Of a stretch of 64,000 nt of DNA, positions 40,025 to 51,100 are shown one piece after another. This DNA is from Phoronis australis (Eukaryota; Phoronida; Phoronidae): positions 69,682 through 133,681 of the forward strand of contig NMRA01000565.1 of NCBI GenBank assembly GCA_002633005.1. Reading direction: 5' to 3'. The translations under genes and the position numbers were made by a program. The number at the start of each line of letters is the position of its first letter. Position 1 is the stretch's first letter. The notes under the pieces were generated by a model. The model was not told the origin of the DNA. It did not search any database and saw nothing but the letters and a program-made list of their open reading frames with translations.

Positions 40025-43000
40025 GTGAGTACTTGACGAATTTTACTTTAAATATTATAAACAGTCAACAAATTTGTTGAAATGTTGAACAGGTTGTTGT
40101 CAAAATACCTGCAATTCTTCTTAAAGTAGGTCAGCACAAAATGCCCGCCTTGTGAAAGTATATGGCGAAAAATGTTCAGTTATATTGTACTGCTTTTATT
40201 GACAGTTCGCCGAGTTGTGAAGAAAAAAGGTATTGATATTAAATTGTGACCCACAGCTGGACGGTCCACTGTAATTCGTAAATTCACAAAGAACATGGCC
40301 TAATTCGCGATGAAGTCACATAGCTGTCTGTCGTCTTTCACGTTTTGTTCAAAATGGGTTCAACAACTAACAGTAACATTTGATCCATTCCGATCGTGAG
40401 ACTCACATTTCGTGTGTACATTTTAGATATATAGTGTCCCCTAAATGGCGTCTAAAAATGCCCAACGTTGCTTTTTACGGATGTTACCAGGTTAATAGAT
40501 GATTAATGCATCACTAGCTGGTAGGCACTACCCGTGTGATCCATCTTATTTGATAACTTGAAAACTTTGAGCCATTAAAAGAAAGTACTAAGGGGCCTCG
40601 TTATTGCGTTTTCATATCTAGACATCCCTGTGTATCAAAAGAAATTCCAAGATTCAAAGAGCAGAACCTTCAACCGAGTTCAACATTAAATGTGGGTGTT
40701 TTAAACTTCATATCAAGAAAAATTAGTGCCTTCACACAGGCGGATCTACAGGGGGGGGGGTCAGGGTACGATTAATCCCCAGGGACAGGATCAAAACTAA
40801 AAACTAAAAAAAACTTCGCCAGGAAAACGAAATCAGCTACAAAAACCACAGGAGGGGGAGGGGTTTCCCCCCGCTCGGCGCTACACGCCTCGGATTTGCG
40901 CCAATCCTAAATCCCCCGTACTGAAAACGTAGATGTGCCACTGAACTTCTGTAGAATTTCTATCAGTTTGCCGTCCTTGCGTATTTCCTTTTGGCGCTAA
41001 ACCAAATTGAAACCTGCTGATCAAAAATAGATATCACGAAAAAAGCTGAGAGGAAATACACATAGCATTCGAAGATTCAATAAACCGTATTCCACTGTAT
41101 CAAGCTAAAGATGTCCTTGATTAGCGTTAGGAATGTTTTTACAGCTGCAGACAATGCAGTTGTAGAAGGCGTGTTTTGAGGACACGAACCAGACGTACGC
41201 AGTTTGATCTGGCATTGTGGGAAATAAGTGAAGCCCGTTGTCTGTTGTTCTGCAGTTGTGACAAAGATATTGTAGTTATACTTTATAGCGCCATTGGTTG
41301 GTCAATAGCACTTGTGAAATATCAATTTTACTGATTTAAAAGTTTGCAGTATCTTTCGTTATTAAATCCCTGTGGTGAATACGACAGTGGTGATTACAGT
41401 TGACGCCTTTTATTCAATGGAAAAATGGTTCTCAAAGTGCAGGAATCCTGCACATGACTGTTACCAAATTTTGAACGCTTTAATAATGTGACCAGTATTT
41501 CAAAAATTCTCTCTTGGCAATTATGTATTTTTCGGCAAAGGAGAGGGATTGCCGTACCACTTATTGTGGCAAACGTGTCCTTCAGTTTTGTGATAAAATT
41601 TCAACATTTTCAAAACTAGACACTGAATGCATTGGCAATGTCTTCTTAAATCCGCTTTGAGGTGGTGACATCATTTCTAAAACCTGTTGGCCTGTTTACA
41701 CTAACCTTTAGCCTACTTACAGTGCCACTACGTTTCGGTCAGTCATTTCTCCGAACTTCAGTGTGTACCAAACACCCGTGCTGGTTCTTCTGGGCTCAGG
41801 GGGCTCGAAGAATCCCCACCCCCATTTGGCGAAGTGGGAGAGAGAAACAAAAACTCCGAAAAAAGCAGAAAACGAGACAAAACTCCATTAAAAGGCAGGA
41901 ACCACTAAAATCCGGCGAATGCGGTACAATTCATAGTTCTGGACGTACCCCGTGAATCTTAGTAAAAGGTCCACATTCAAATTTGAGCCCCCCATTTTTA
42001 TGCTCCCGCATATTTATATGTGGATGTATATTGCCGTCATATCTGCCTGGGCGTCCGGCGTCGGCGGATATATCTCTTAAACCTCTTTCAGGATCTTATT
42101 GAAATTTGGCAGATGTGTTCCTATGGGGTTGACGACAGAGAGCGACGAGTTTTTGACCGACCTGAATACCGCTGTGCCCCCTAGTGGCAATTTTAGTTTT
42201 TTACGTTTACGTCTGTATCCTCAACCGATTTTCATGAAATTTGGCACATCCGGGCATCTACTAATGAGTTGACGCTATCCTCCCGCTTTTGGACGGATTC
42301 GAGGCATTTTGCGCCATCTCGTGGCCATTTTTACTATTTTTAAGTCCGTTGTTTGGCGTCCGGCCCTCTGTCAACCAAACCACTCTAAGGATGATTGCGA
42401 AAATTGGCATGTATGTTCTTACAATGAAGAGGACGGCTGACGATGATTTTCTGATTTCGACTAATGTGGCGCCGCCTAGTGGCAGCTTTGTTTGTTTTTG
42501 CGCCCATGGCTGTATCTTCTAAACGCTCTACAGGATCTTTATTAAATGTAGCAAATGTGTTTAAAAAAGTTAACAACAGAAGACGACAACTTTCTGACTA
42601 GTCCGACTAAGATTTCCCTCTAGTGACAATATAATGTTTTCTGTTTCCCTCTGTTTCTCTGAAGTTCCTTGACGAAATTTCATGAAATTTGTTAAATAGT
42701 TTATTTCAGAGAAACGCTGACATTTTCCCGTTTTCAGACGGATTCGACATATTTTGCGCCATCTAGTGGCCATTTTTTCTGTTTTCTAGTCTGTTTTTGT
42801 CGTCCGCCCTCTTTCAACCAAACCACTCTTAGGATGATTGTAAAAATTGGCTTTTATATTATTAGTGTGAAGAGGACGGTTGACGATGATTTTCCTGCTT
42901 CAAATACTGCGGCGCCTCCTAGTGGCAGTTTTTGCGCCTCAGCTGTATCTCCTAGGCAGTCTGCAGAATGGTTATTAAATTTAGCAAGTGTATGTATACG

Positions 43001-46000
43001 ACATTGACAACGGAAGACGGCAACTTTCAGACGGATCTGATGAACCTTTGTAACCAAGTAGCAATTTCATTTTTTCTGTTTTGCTAAAGTTTCTTGACAA
43101 ATTTTCATGAAATGTGGTAACTAGCTTTCTGTTAAAAACAGTGACATTTTCCATTTTTTTGACGGATTCGAAATATTTTGCACTATCTAGTAGCCATTTT
43201 TATGATACAAATAAACACTCTAGAAGCACACCGTTTGCAGTGCATTCGTGGGCGCATTTCAACGCTCCGCGTTGCTCTTGTTAAGCTGGTTGCGCGCATG
43301 CAGAGTGTACTTAATTTGCAGTAACCTTTAAAAAACAACGTGTAAGAAGTTAATTTTGTGAATTAAATGAAATGAAGATATGGACGCGGCGAAAGCATGA
43401 CGCGGAAATGGAGGAATATGCACAATGTTCAATTTTTTTGCCCAGAGGGGACCCCGTGTTTTCCTGGCCATAAGCAAAGACAATTTGTAGGTTGTATTCA
43501 TCCAACTTCATTCCAAGCTAAAGAGTGAACCACTTGTTGCGTTTATTGACACTTGCATCTTCGTTTCAGCTCACATCTCTGGGTCAATGTGGAGTGGCAG
43601 GGTATGCGCTGTTCAGGGCTTACGCCATCGCCCAAGACTTGGCCGAGTTCCAGTTCTATAACCACTTTCCCATTGGTGAGAAAAATCAAGTTTTACTTGG
43701 TATTAGGTTGCGGAAATATAGAAAAATATTATTTTTCTTGACTACTATCCGGCAAGCCTTTAAATGACTAGAAACAATTCCAGAAAATTCACGGCAAATC
43801 TTGAAAAGTTAAATTTATTAACTCACGTTTGTGTTGCATGTGCACCTTGGTGTGTAGTGTCGCTCTAAGCTTTCAACGCGTTGTTACATTAGCCACAAAA
43901 CACAGTTTTACTGTGGGATTACCCGAACAGACCGGCTGGATCTCGGGTATTACTAGTGCAAGAATGGCATGGTGTCGGTAAATCGCCTCCGTAAATGTGT
44001 TAAAATGATCAATGAGAGTGTCAAAGAAGTGCGCCTATTTTTTCAGGATGCTTTGTGTATTTCTGGATGGGGTTGGTTTGGGCCGGTGGAAACGTCTTGC
44101 TCTCGATCCTGCTTCTTATAGGCGTTGACAGGGTACGTATACATGTCTACATTTGTAGTTTATTCAGAAAAATTAATGGCTACATTTCGCAAAAAATTGT
44201 AGGAGCTGACTTACAGCATTAGACAAATGGCCGTACTGAACCAACGGCGACGTTTTTCGGTTGTGCAACCGCCTGAACCCGCCGAACATTGTAGATCCCT
44301 CGCTGCATGTTTCCCCCAAGCCTCTCAGGTATTGGGGGGACAATTCAGACATTAATTGAAAAGGTCACTGTTTCAAAAGGCAACAAAGTAACATCAAAGA
44401 TAGAGATGGTATGACCTACTTCTTCATTAACTTCAAAGGTATATATATTTAAGTACCCATGAACACCATTTAGGGCCTAACATTATAAAAGCCAGTCTCG
44501 GCAATATTAACACGGTGGCCATTTTGCATAAATAATCTCTGAAATAACCCACAAAGTTACAATAAACATCCAAGATCTACCCCACTCATCACATTCACTT
44601 ATGTTTGACGTATGTCTCTTGATAAAAAGTGCGTCACGTGTGATGGTCCGTTGTCAAAACTGTCTGCTGGAAACCACAGAGAATTAACGTGTCACATTAT
44701 TTGTCGTTTCTTTTTTAGGGTTACAGCGGTCGCTACTTCATATATATGTGGTTGTTCTCGTTCTCGCTCCTGCGGTTCGTGTTAGTTGCCGCCGTCATTA
44801 TCTATCTGGTTTGGTTAGACCATCGCATCTACGTAAGTGTTTTCTAGTGTATAAATAGGCTCTACAGCATAACAGCTATGTCTTATATAAAGTCTTAAAA
44901 CCAGAAATGGAGTAACAAACTAAGTTACATCATCAGCGGCAGGTCATGAATTTAAAGCCCTTCACGTAAACGACATTTGATTCAAATTTCAAAACAAACC
45001 CTCTGTATTCTTGTTCTACCATTTAGGGAAAGATAAACACGGGACTTCTCTGTAAATCTATATTACTACATAGAGAAGACTGTCTTTCATTTACTTTCAA
45101 ACTTCGAGAAATTCGACCGTCAAAAATCGACTTCTCGATACAAATGTACAGGTATATAAAAACAATCAATACAGTAAACAGAAAGAAAACTGTATTTGCG
45201 CATTGAGATTGAACAGCAAAAATGTAAACTGTTAAAACATGTAATTTACTCTTTTAGTTGACCAGAGCTTTCTTTTAGTAACTCCAGATATTCACATTTA
45301 TAGCAAGTCAATGAAAATGTTTCACAAAAAAGAATCAGCAGGCGTCGAACAATTGCTTTTTATTCCGACGCACCGACATCGGTTTACTTTTATGCACTGG
45401 TATTCAAAATACTACCATATACAACTATGGCTTGACAATGAATAAATAGAATGAATGGTGATTAACTGTGAGTGACCAGATCTACGGTTGAATTTTTGAG
45501 ATTGATCACAAATCGCTGGCTATTCGCTGAAATTAAGGCCTATGACTTTACCAGTTAAACACGCTTGAAACACACCGCCATTACTTGAGTGAGGATTCGC
45601 CAGCAGAACGTTGGGCTGTCACCATTGAGGTTGAGGGATAGATTACGCGATAACGCTGTTCTGAGAAAACCATTTTTCTCGCCGATAAGGTCATTTTAAA
45701 CAAGTAAAATTCCTATCTGAATGCACTTGAATGCAGCCCCTCGCACTGATGCTATTGGGAGAACCAATAGCTTTTCGATAGCCTCAATTACTAAAACATG
45801 CGGGAAAACTGAACTAGCATCAAGCTTTGTCAAATTGTACAGTGCATGAATATGGAGCAAACGTTCAACTTCTTCTGTTTCAGGACATCATGTTTCTTAA
45901 TAACGCCTTGGTCTTTGGATTTGTCTATGGCTGTTTGGATACTATAACGACGGTGAGTTAAGAGGCCAACATAAAAGCTTTTGTAAGACATACTAAGTCT

Positions 46001-46314
46001 CGGAAAATGAAAATTACTTCCCTAAGCACGTGAGTTAGTATCCATGATTTTCATTCTTGTGAAAAAGGTTTTCCTTAATATTGTCTGTCAAAACTAAGGT
46101 TAAATTTTCAAATTAACCATGAATTTCTTGGTAGGTTATCGCCATTATCTGTGTGTATTCATACTACCAAGAGTGCGACGAAAAAGTTAACGGCAAGGCA
46201 AGACGGACAAAATTCGCTTTATGGATGTTCGACCGTGAGATGTCAGTGCAGGTCAACCCCTCTGTGAGTGGAAGTCGGCGAACAAGTCACGGATCGAATT
46301 ATTTGCTAAACTGA
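39950..46314 (+). CDS. 209-aa four-transmembrane protein (whole gene, six coding exons)
   Basis: Six exons (39950-40024, 43570-43675, 44047-44132, 44719-44832, 45884-45952, 46135-46314) with matching phases join to 630 nt. The product has a cysteine-rich cytosolic N-terminus (LSNCCCWDSLKKG) and four hydrophobic helices, at about residues 22-45, 62-88, 97-127 and 130-160. A basic C-terminal tail with serine/arginine (SGSRRTSHGS) follows. Topology and length resemble the LAPTM4/5 lysosomal tetraspans and the insect DUF4728/pasiflora-type four-pass proteins, which also start with a short Cys-containing tail. I do not recognise a catalytic or sorting motif (no PPxY), so function is open; membrane location is the only firm inference. 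The ATG at 39950 is the first in the exon with a following GTGAGT donor. Confidence 0.85.
40025..41994 (+). other. tetraspan gene intron 1, first part
   Basis: AT-rich intron. It holds a poor copy of the GGCGGAT TIR element (40737-40923). The 97-codon frame at 41662-41955 has no recognisable domain. Confidence 0.45.
40737..40923. mobile_element. degenerate GGCGGAT TIR element
   Basis: Starts CAGGCGGATCTACAGG with a poly-G run and ends AATCCCCCGTACTG. More diverged than the other copies. Confidence 0.45.
41995..43285 (+). mobile_element. 1.3-kb non-autonomous repeat element with ~450-bp monomers, copy 2
   Basis: Runs from TTTATGCTCCCGCATATTTA to GGGCGCATTTCAACGCTCCG plus CGTTGCTCTTGTT, the inverse of the copy at 13015-14310. 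Monomers start near 42364 and 42815 (CAACCAAACCACTCT(A/T)AGGA, about 451 bp apart). Each carries TTTTGCGCCATCT(A/C)GTGGCC and CCTAGTGGCAG blocks. The small frames inside are chance. The terminal GTGGGCGCA blocks form short inverted ends. Confidence 0.82.
43570..43675 (+). CDS. tetraspan gene exon 2
   Basis: Encodes LTSLGQCGVAGYALFRAYAI and AQDLAEFQFYNHFPIG, end of helix 1 and the first loop. The acceptor follows TTCGTTTCAG and the donor is GTGAGA, phase 1. Confidence 0.9.
43676..44046 (+). other. tetraspan gene intron 2
   Basis: 371 bp, nothing recognised. Confidence 0.5.
44047..44132 (+). CDS. tetraspan gene exon 3
   Basis: Encodes CFVYFWMGLVWAGGNVLLSI and LLLIGVDR, transmembrane helix 2. 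The acceptor follows TTTTTTCAG and the donor is GTACGT. Confidence 0.9.
44133..44718 (+). other. tetraspan gene intron 3
   Basis: 586 bp, nothing recognised. Confidence 0.5.
44719..44832 (+). CDS. tetraspan gene exon 4
   Basis: Encodes GYSGRYFIYMWLFSFSLLRF and VLVAAVIIYLVWLDHRIY, transmembrane helix 3. The acceptor follows TTTTTTAG and the donor is GTAAGT. Confidence 0.9.
44833..45883 (+). other. tetraspan gene intron 4
   Basis: 1.05 kb, AT-rich, nothing recognised. Confidence 0.5.
45884..45952 (+). CDS. tetraspan gene exon 5
   Basis: Encodes DIMFLNNALVFGFVYGCLDT and ITT, the start of helix 4. The acceptor follows TTCTGTTTCAG and the donor is GTGAGT. Confidence 0.9.
46135..46314 (+). CDS. 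tetraspan gene exon 6 (stop codon)
   Basis: Encodes VIAIICVYSYYQECDEKVNG and a basic tail through SRRTSHGSNYLLN, then TGA at 46312-46314. The acceptor follows TTCTTGGTAG. Confidence 0.9.
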   Translation, partial: VIAIICVYSYYQECDEKVNGKARRTKFALWMFDREMSVQVNPSVSGSRRTSHGSNYLLN

Positions 46315-46823
46315 GGACAAGTCACAAATACGTTTATTCTTTGTGAAAATGAATTCTCATAGTCGTCTTTACGTCTGGTATATTTGAAAGCCCCTTTCGG
46401 GTGTGCTGTTGATATGAAACTCTAGCCTGCTCTTCATTGGATGAAGTCTGATGTGGAAAACTTTCTGTTTGTATTGCATTGTTACTTCGACCTCCTAGGC
46501 AGGCCTCCCAAGAACATTTTTAATCTTATATTTTATGTATGTGAATAAGAGAGTTGAAATATTTTGCAACAAAAATATCTCATAAAAATTGCCTGTAAAT
46601 ATGGAAACTTTTCACTAGAAATATTGATTTTTATCTAATCAGCAGTTACGATTTTATTTTAAGAACTCAATATAACAACAACTGTTTTCAGACTATTAAA
46701 AAGGATAATCTACATTCTAATTCCTTATCCCACACCTTATTGTAGAACTACTGGACTGTAAATAATTCATAGCGTGTAAAGTAGATCCACTCGCTTGTTA
46801 GGTTTGTAACACTATACTATGTA

Positions 46824-46829
46824 AATAAA
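46824..46829 (+). terminator. candidate polyadenylation signal AATAAA of the tetraspan gene
   Basis: AATAAA lies about 510 bases after the stop codon and is followed by T-rich and GT-containing sequence. It is the best-placed hexamer in the 3' region. Confidence 0.5.
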
Positions 46830-47207
46830 ACTTTATAGAAATGAGCAATTTTTGACTCTCGCTGTTGCAAACCTAGTGTACCATCAGTCATGGCACTGAA
46901 TTAAAACAAAAACGGCAAGATAGAGTAACACTTTATTGAATGTTCATTATGTCAGTATCGCAAGAACGACCGAAAAATCTTGATACTAGCTTTTAGTAAG
47001 AACGTACAGCTTTCAAAAACATCCCATTGGTCGAGTGTCAGCGGAATGCAAATAGCAACATAGATCAGTGGAGGCAGGGAGACTCTGGAACCCATTGTCA
47101 AAAAGAATACCTGCGGGAACATTAGTTTCGGTGAATCTATGCCATGATTACGTAAAGCTGCTGATTAGGTTAGTCTCGGAGCAAAATTACCATATTTGGT
47201 CGACAGT
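46830..47207. other. intergenic, no gene recognised
   Basis: Space between the convergent tetraspan and SDR genes. Confidence 0.4.
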
Positions 47208-47672
47208 CGGGCGGTTAGGCTGGGCGTCGACGTCAGAAATCACTAATCGATGCACCGTTTGATAAAGTTAAAATTACTCCGTCATCCGGCCGATTTGTCG
47301 CCTCAATCACCTGACGCCGGTAGATCATCGGGTAATGCTATTCGATAGACCTATCGGCCGACAATCGCTCGCGTTCACTTGTCATCAACGTTGGAGTAGC
47401 ATCGATTTCACATATTTTAATGTAACTGCTACTCCGTGCCAAGCAAAAATAGTATAGCCTCAGTAGGCAAAGATTGGCCAAGCGTCGTCCAAAATAGACC
47501 AAGGTATAATACGAGACCGTGCTAAGACAGCAGAGAATATGCCGACGCACGAAGTTTATGAATTATACAAATCGGGCCACGTGAGAAAATCGTCTGGGCA
47601 CGGGAAGATTCTAACTTTGCCCGATTATGAATGATCGATATCATTTTGTCGCCGACGCCCGGCCGTTAGCTT
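47208..47672. mobile_element. possible MITE with imperfect inverted ends
   Basis: The left end GCGGTTAGGCTGGGCGTCG and the reverse complement of the right end, GCTAACGGCCGGGCGTCGG, are similar. The interior is richer in CpG than its surroundings and has no coding. Boundaries and family are uncertain. Confidence 0.4.
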
Positions 47673-47987
47673 TGACTGTTGACTTTATGTGACCGAGGTA
47701 TTACCAACCTAAGCATGCTTAACACTGTAGCATGGACACGAGTGGCCATGGGCATACTGACACCATTGATACCCAAATTATTTAATCAAACTAGCTCTAC
47801 CGAGACTTCAGAGAATTATTTGCAATGAACAAGTATGTCTTATTAGGCAAACTACTCAATCTACAAACCTTACTTGTGAAGACTCAACAACAGGACAGCC
47901 AACGGGTGAGCCTGGACATGCTTGTGACAATTTGAACACTTGCAATACATAACTACTTCCTAACAGCATACGTAAATTTAAAATCAT

Positions 47988-48149
47988 TTAACTGTACAAG
48001 TCGCGATCTCCCTGTCTTGTTTTGCGTCCGTAGTCCAATTCTGCGCCCCCTGTTAACGGGATGTCAGAACCCGTGCAAAAAGTGGCATCAGCAGCGAGGA
48101 AAAGACACGTCATGCCACACTCCTCAATAGTACCGAAACGTCCAAGTAA
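47988..48149 (-). CDS. HSD17B14: SDR gene last exon (stop codon)
   Basis: Encodes LLGRFGTIEECGMTCLFLAA, then DATFCTGSDIPLTGGAELDY and a charged tail ending TAA at 47988-47990. The acceptor follows CGTTTTAG, phase 0. Confidence 0.92.
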   Translation of the reverse strand, partial: LLGRFGTIEECGMTCLFLAADATFCTGSDIPLTGGAELDYGRKTRQGDRDLYS

Positions 48150-51100
48150 CTAAAACGATGAAAAGGTAGACTATTTTGAATACTTACCCAGAACTTTCCA
48201 CATTTACAGTCCCTAAGAAACACTGGTATTTTTAAATCGACTAATTCCAAGTTGTCGCAGGGAAGTCTTTACGCCTAACATATTCCAATGCTTTTATCAA
48301 GTCCATTTGTTAGGTACACGGAGGGTCTCATATTTGTATTCTTTAACAAGTCCAAAACATACGCCTAACACAGAAAAAACAGTGATATTCAACTCCAGCA
48401 ACGGCGTTTCCGTATCTGTCAGTTTTTGAATTCTCCAGCAGCATTTTTTGATAGTAAAAACCCGACCGACCAATAAAATGAAAAGGAGATTACGTGGATG
48501 TGTAAACTCTTCCATTGCATACGCTTCGGACTTCAAAAATGCGTAGACCGAGAGACGTTTTATTCTATCTCTTATAATTTATTTGCTTAGTTTTTGTTTT
48601 GTAAATTGAGAAGTGATAATACTGACCATGTTCTACACAAAGCCGTGTTTATAAGATATCTCATCGTGGTTTCCTTTATGACAACTTTATATTACATACC
48701 TGAGCGTCGAACCCGGCTTGTTTCATCTTTTCTGGATCTTCGGCTTGGTCTAGTTGAGTTTGCCACATATTGGTCATGATGTTACCCGGAGAGATGCTAA
48801 ATTGTTAAGAACATAATTGTTAACCTCTATGGACTTTCATCATATTGTTAACTCATATCCTTTAGAATATTTTATTATTTATCCCATACGCGTTGAATCA
48901 GTCGAGTGCAATACGGCCACGTGATATTGTTTTCCGTATTCGGCACCTCCCACACTACTTCAACAGTGCCCTGACATGTTCAAAAGGTAGGCTGATGTCG
49001 ACTCGACGTCGTTCGCCTGTTCAATCATCAAACTTTAAAGTAATACAATGGCAGCAGCACTATAAATAACACTTGACATGCCATCAGGTCCCAGACGTAA
49101 AATCTGGTACAAAACAGTCAATTATAAGACACTTCTATCTCGGTTTCCAATTGCTAAATATTATATCGTCTGCAACTCAGGCGCCGATTCCTCGGTAACT
49201 ACAATATCGAATATTATTGTAATTTAACAATTTTCAGGAAATGTTACAAGTTCAAAGCACAATTTCCGTTGTTTTCATTTTTCTTATCTCTTCAAGTAAG
49301 AAATCGTTTCATTTAAAACTGTTTCTTTTATACTAGAGAAAACTTATAACCTGTCGCGCAAGTACATACATATATGATGTGATCCGCTACGTGAACAGTC
49401 TGGGTGAAGTAGTTCAAAAACCAACAGAAAAATGGAAGAAACTCAGGAATTCGAAGCGTGAGGGATAAATACAAAACGCACCTCGATTGGCCGAGATGAA
49501 GTAATATTCGGTCTTGGTCGATACGCGGAATAATGTCTCGTGGGATATGACTTCATCTACGCCACTCTCGGTACGTTTGGTGTATGCAATAGGGTGAAAT
49601 GACAGGGCGGGGGTGGGTGGAAAGAAAGAGAATTTGTGACGTGCAATGTATTGCTTAACACAAATTATAAACTAACATAATTATCCTTTTTTCAAAATGC
49701 GTACAAACAATAGTCAATGTCTTTCCAAATAGGTTAGAGACCGATTGATACGCAACTAAACGTAAAACAACCCTACTGGCCTCAGTATAGTGTTCATTTC
49801 ACTAACAAGTTCACCAACATTTGAAGCTGTTGCAGTGCCACCTTCCGTCAAAGTATCTACTCTTGATCTGGACCTCTTAATCTCCTTTCGCACATTGCCG
49901 ATTCGGACGCGAGTACAGCGCTGTTCCGTAATCCGCCACGAGACGGTTAAAAACCGCGTTGTGCAAACACGGACTCGTGTCTGTGGAAGGGCGGGAGGTT
50001 GGGTCCCACTAAATTCGCCTATGTTTTAGTGCGTGTAAAATCGTGCTTTCTAGAGAGGCCGGGGGTCAAAGCTTGCTGTTTGCGTAGACTTTCATCGTCA
50101 TCAGTTGCGATCAAAGACATCTTAATACATGATGTCTATGGTTGCGATGCAAAAAGATTAAACTTGACATTTCTTCACACTGTAACAATTCTTTGACGAA
50201 GAAACATTACTGGATTACTTTCGTAGTGACTGACCCACTTGTATGTACCAACTCGACACATACGTGAACATTCCAACGAAATAGACAACCCGTTTTTTCG
50301 TCTTCTTTGTTTTGATTTTGAAAAATATCAACATATCTGTACACGTTAGAGAGAATGGGGGCGATTGGAAATAGGCAAGTTTTGTATAGTCTTGGCAATG
50401 GAAATAATTTTTGTGACTGACCCTAATAAGAAATTATATGAAAATGCCATGGTGAGTATCCCTGTCTGTCTTGCAAAAGCCGTACTTAGCTAATAACCTT
50501 TATACCACTGAGAGCATATCAATTTCTCAGTCTTCCGTTTCCATGGCGACATCACGTACTGGTATAATGCTATAACGTTAAAGACAAGTGTTCCTTAAAT
50601 ATTTAGCCCAATATATAGAATTATGGTATTGGTGCGGGCCCCTGAAGGCGCGGGACCTTGGATACGTGTCCTAAGCGCTCTTTGTTTAACACGGTCCTTT
50701 ACAAATCTGAGTAAGGAATTGAAGCCCCTTTTATATCGGGAAGTGATCTAAATCAAACGCTAGGACAAAACTGGTGGCGATCCGGGTGGTGTGGACTACG
50801 GATGAGGACATGGCACATGGGACAAATTGGTGTCGACTGGGACGGAAGTGAGGCCGGGAGTAGAGGTTATTGGGCAAATTCGTTTTCACACTTCCTCAGT
50901 ATCTTCTCCACTTAATCTATTCCTCAAATCTTAGCGATTAGAGTGCCTGTAGCTCAATGATTAAAAGTGATGAACTTGAATCGAAAGATTGTCTACCCTG
51001 CTATAGCTTGGTATTTAGCGGAACGGTCGGTAAATATCAACTTATCATTGTAAGACAAACACTTCATTCTACAATCTTATTTGCTCCAGATACGTATTAC

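Noticed and set aside
42289-43057. Several 60-80 codon frames at 42-43 kb
   Set aside because: They lie inside the 1.3-kb repeat element on both strands and change frame between monomers.
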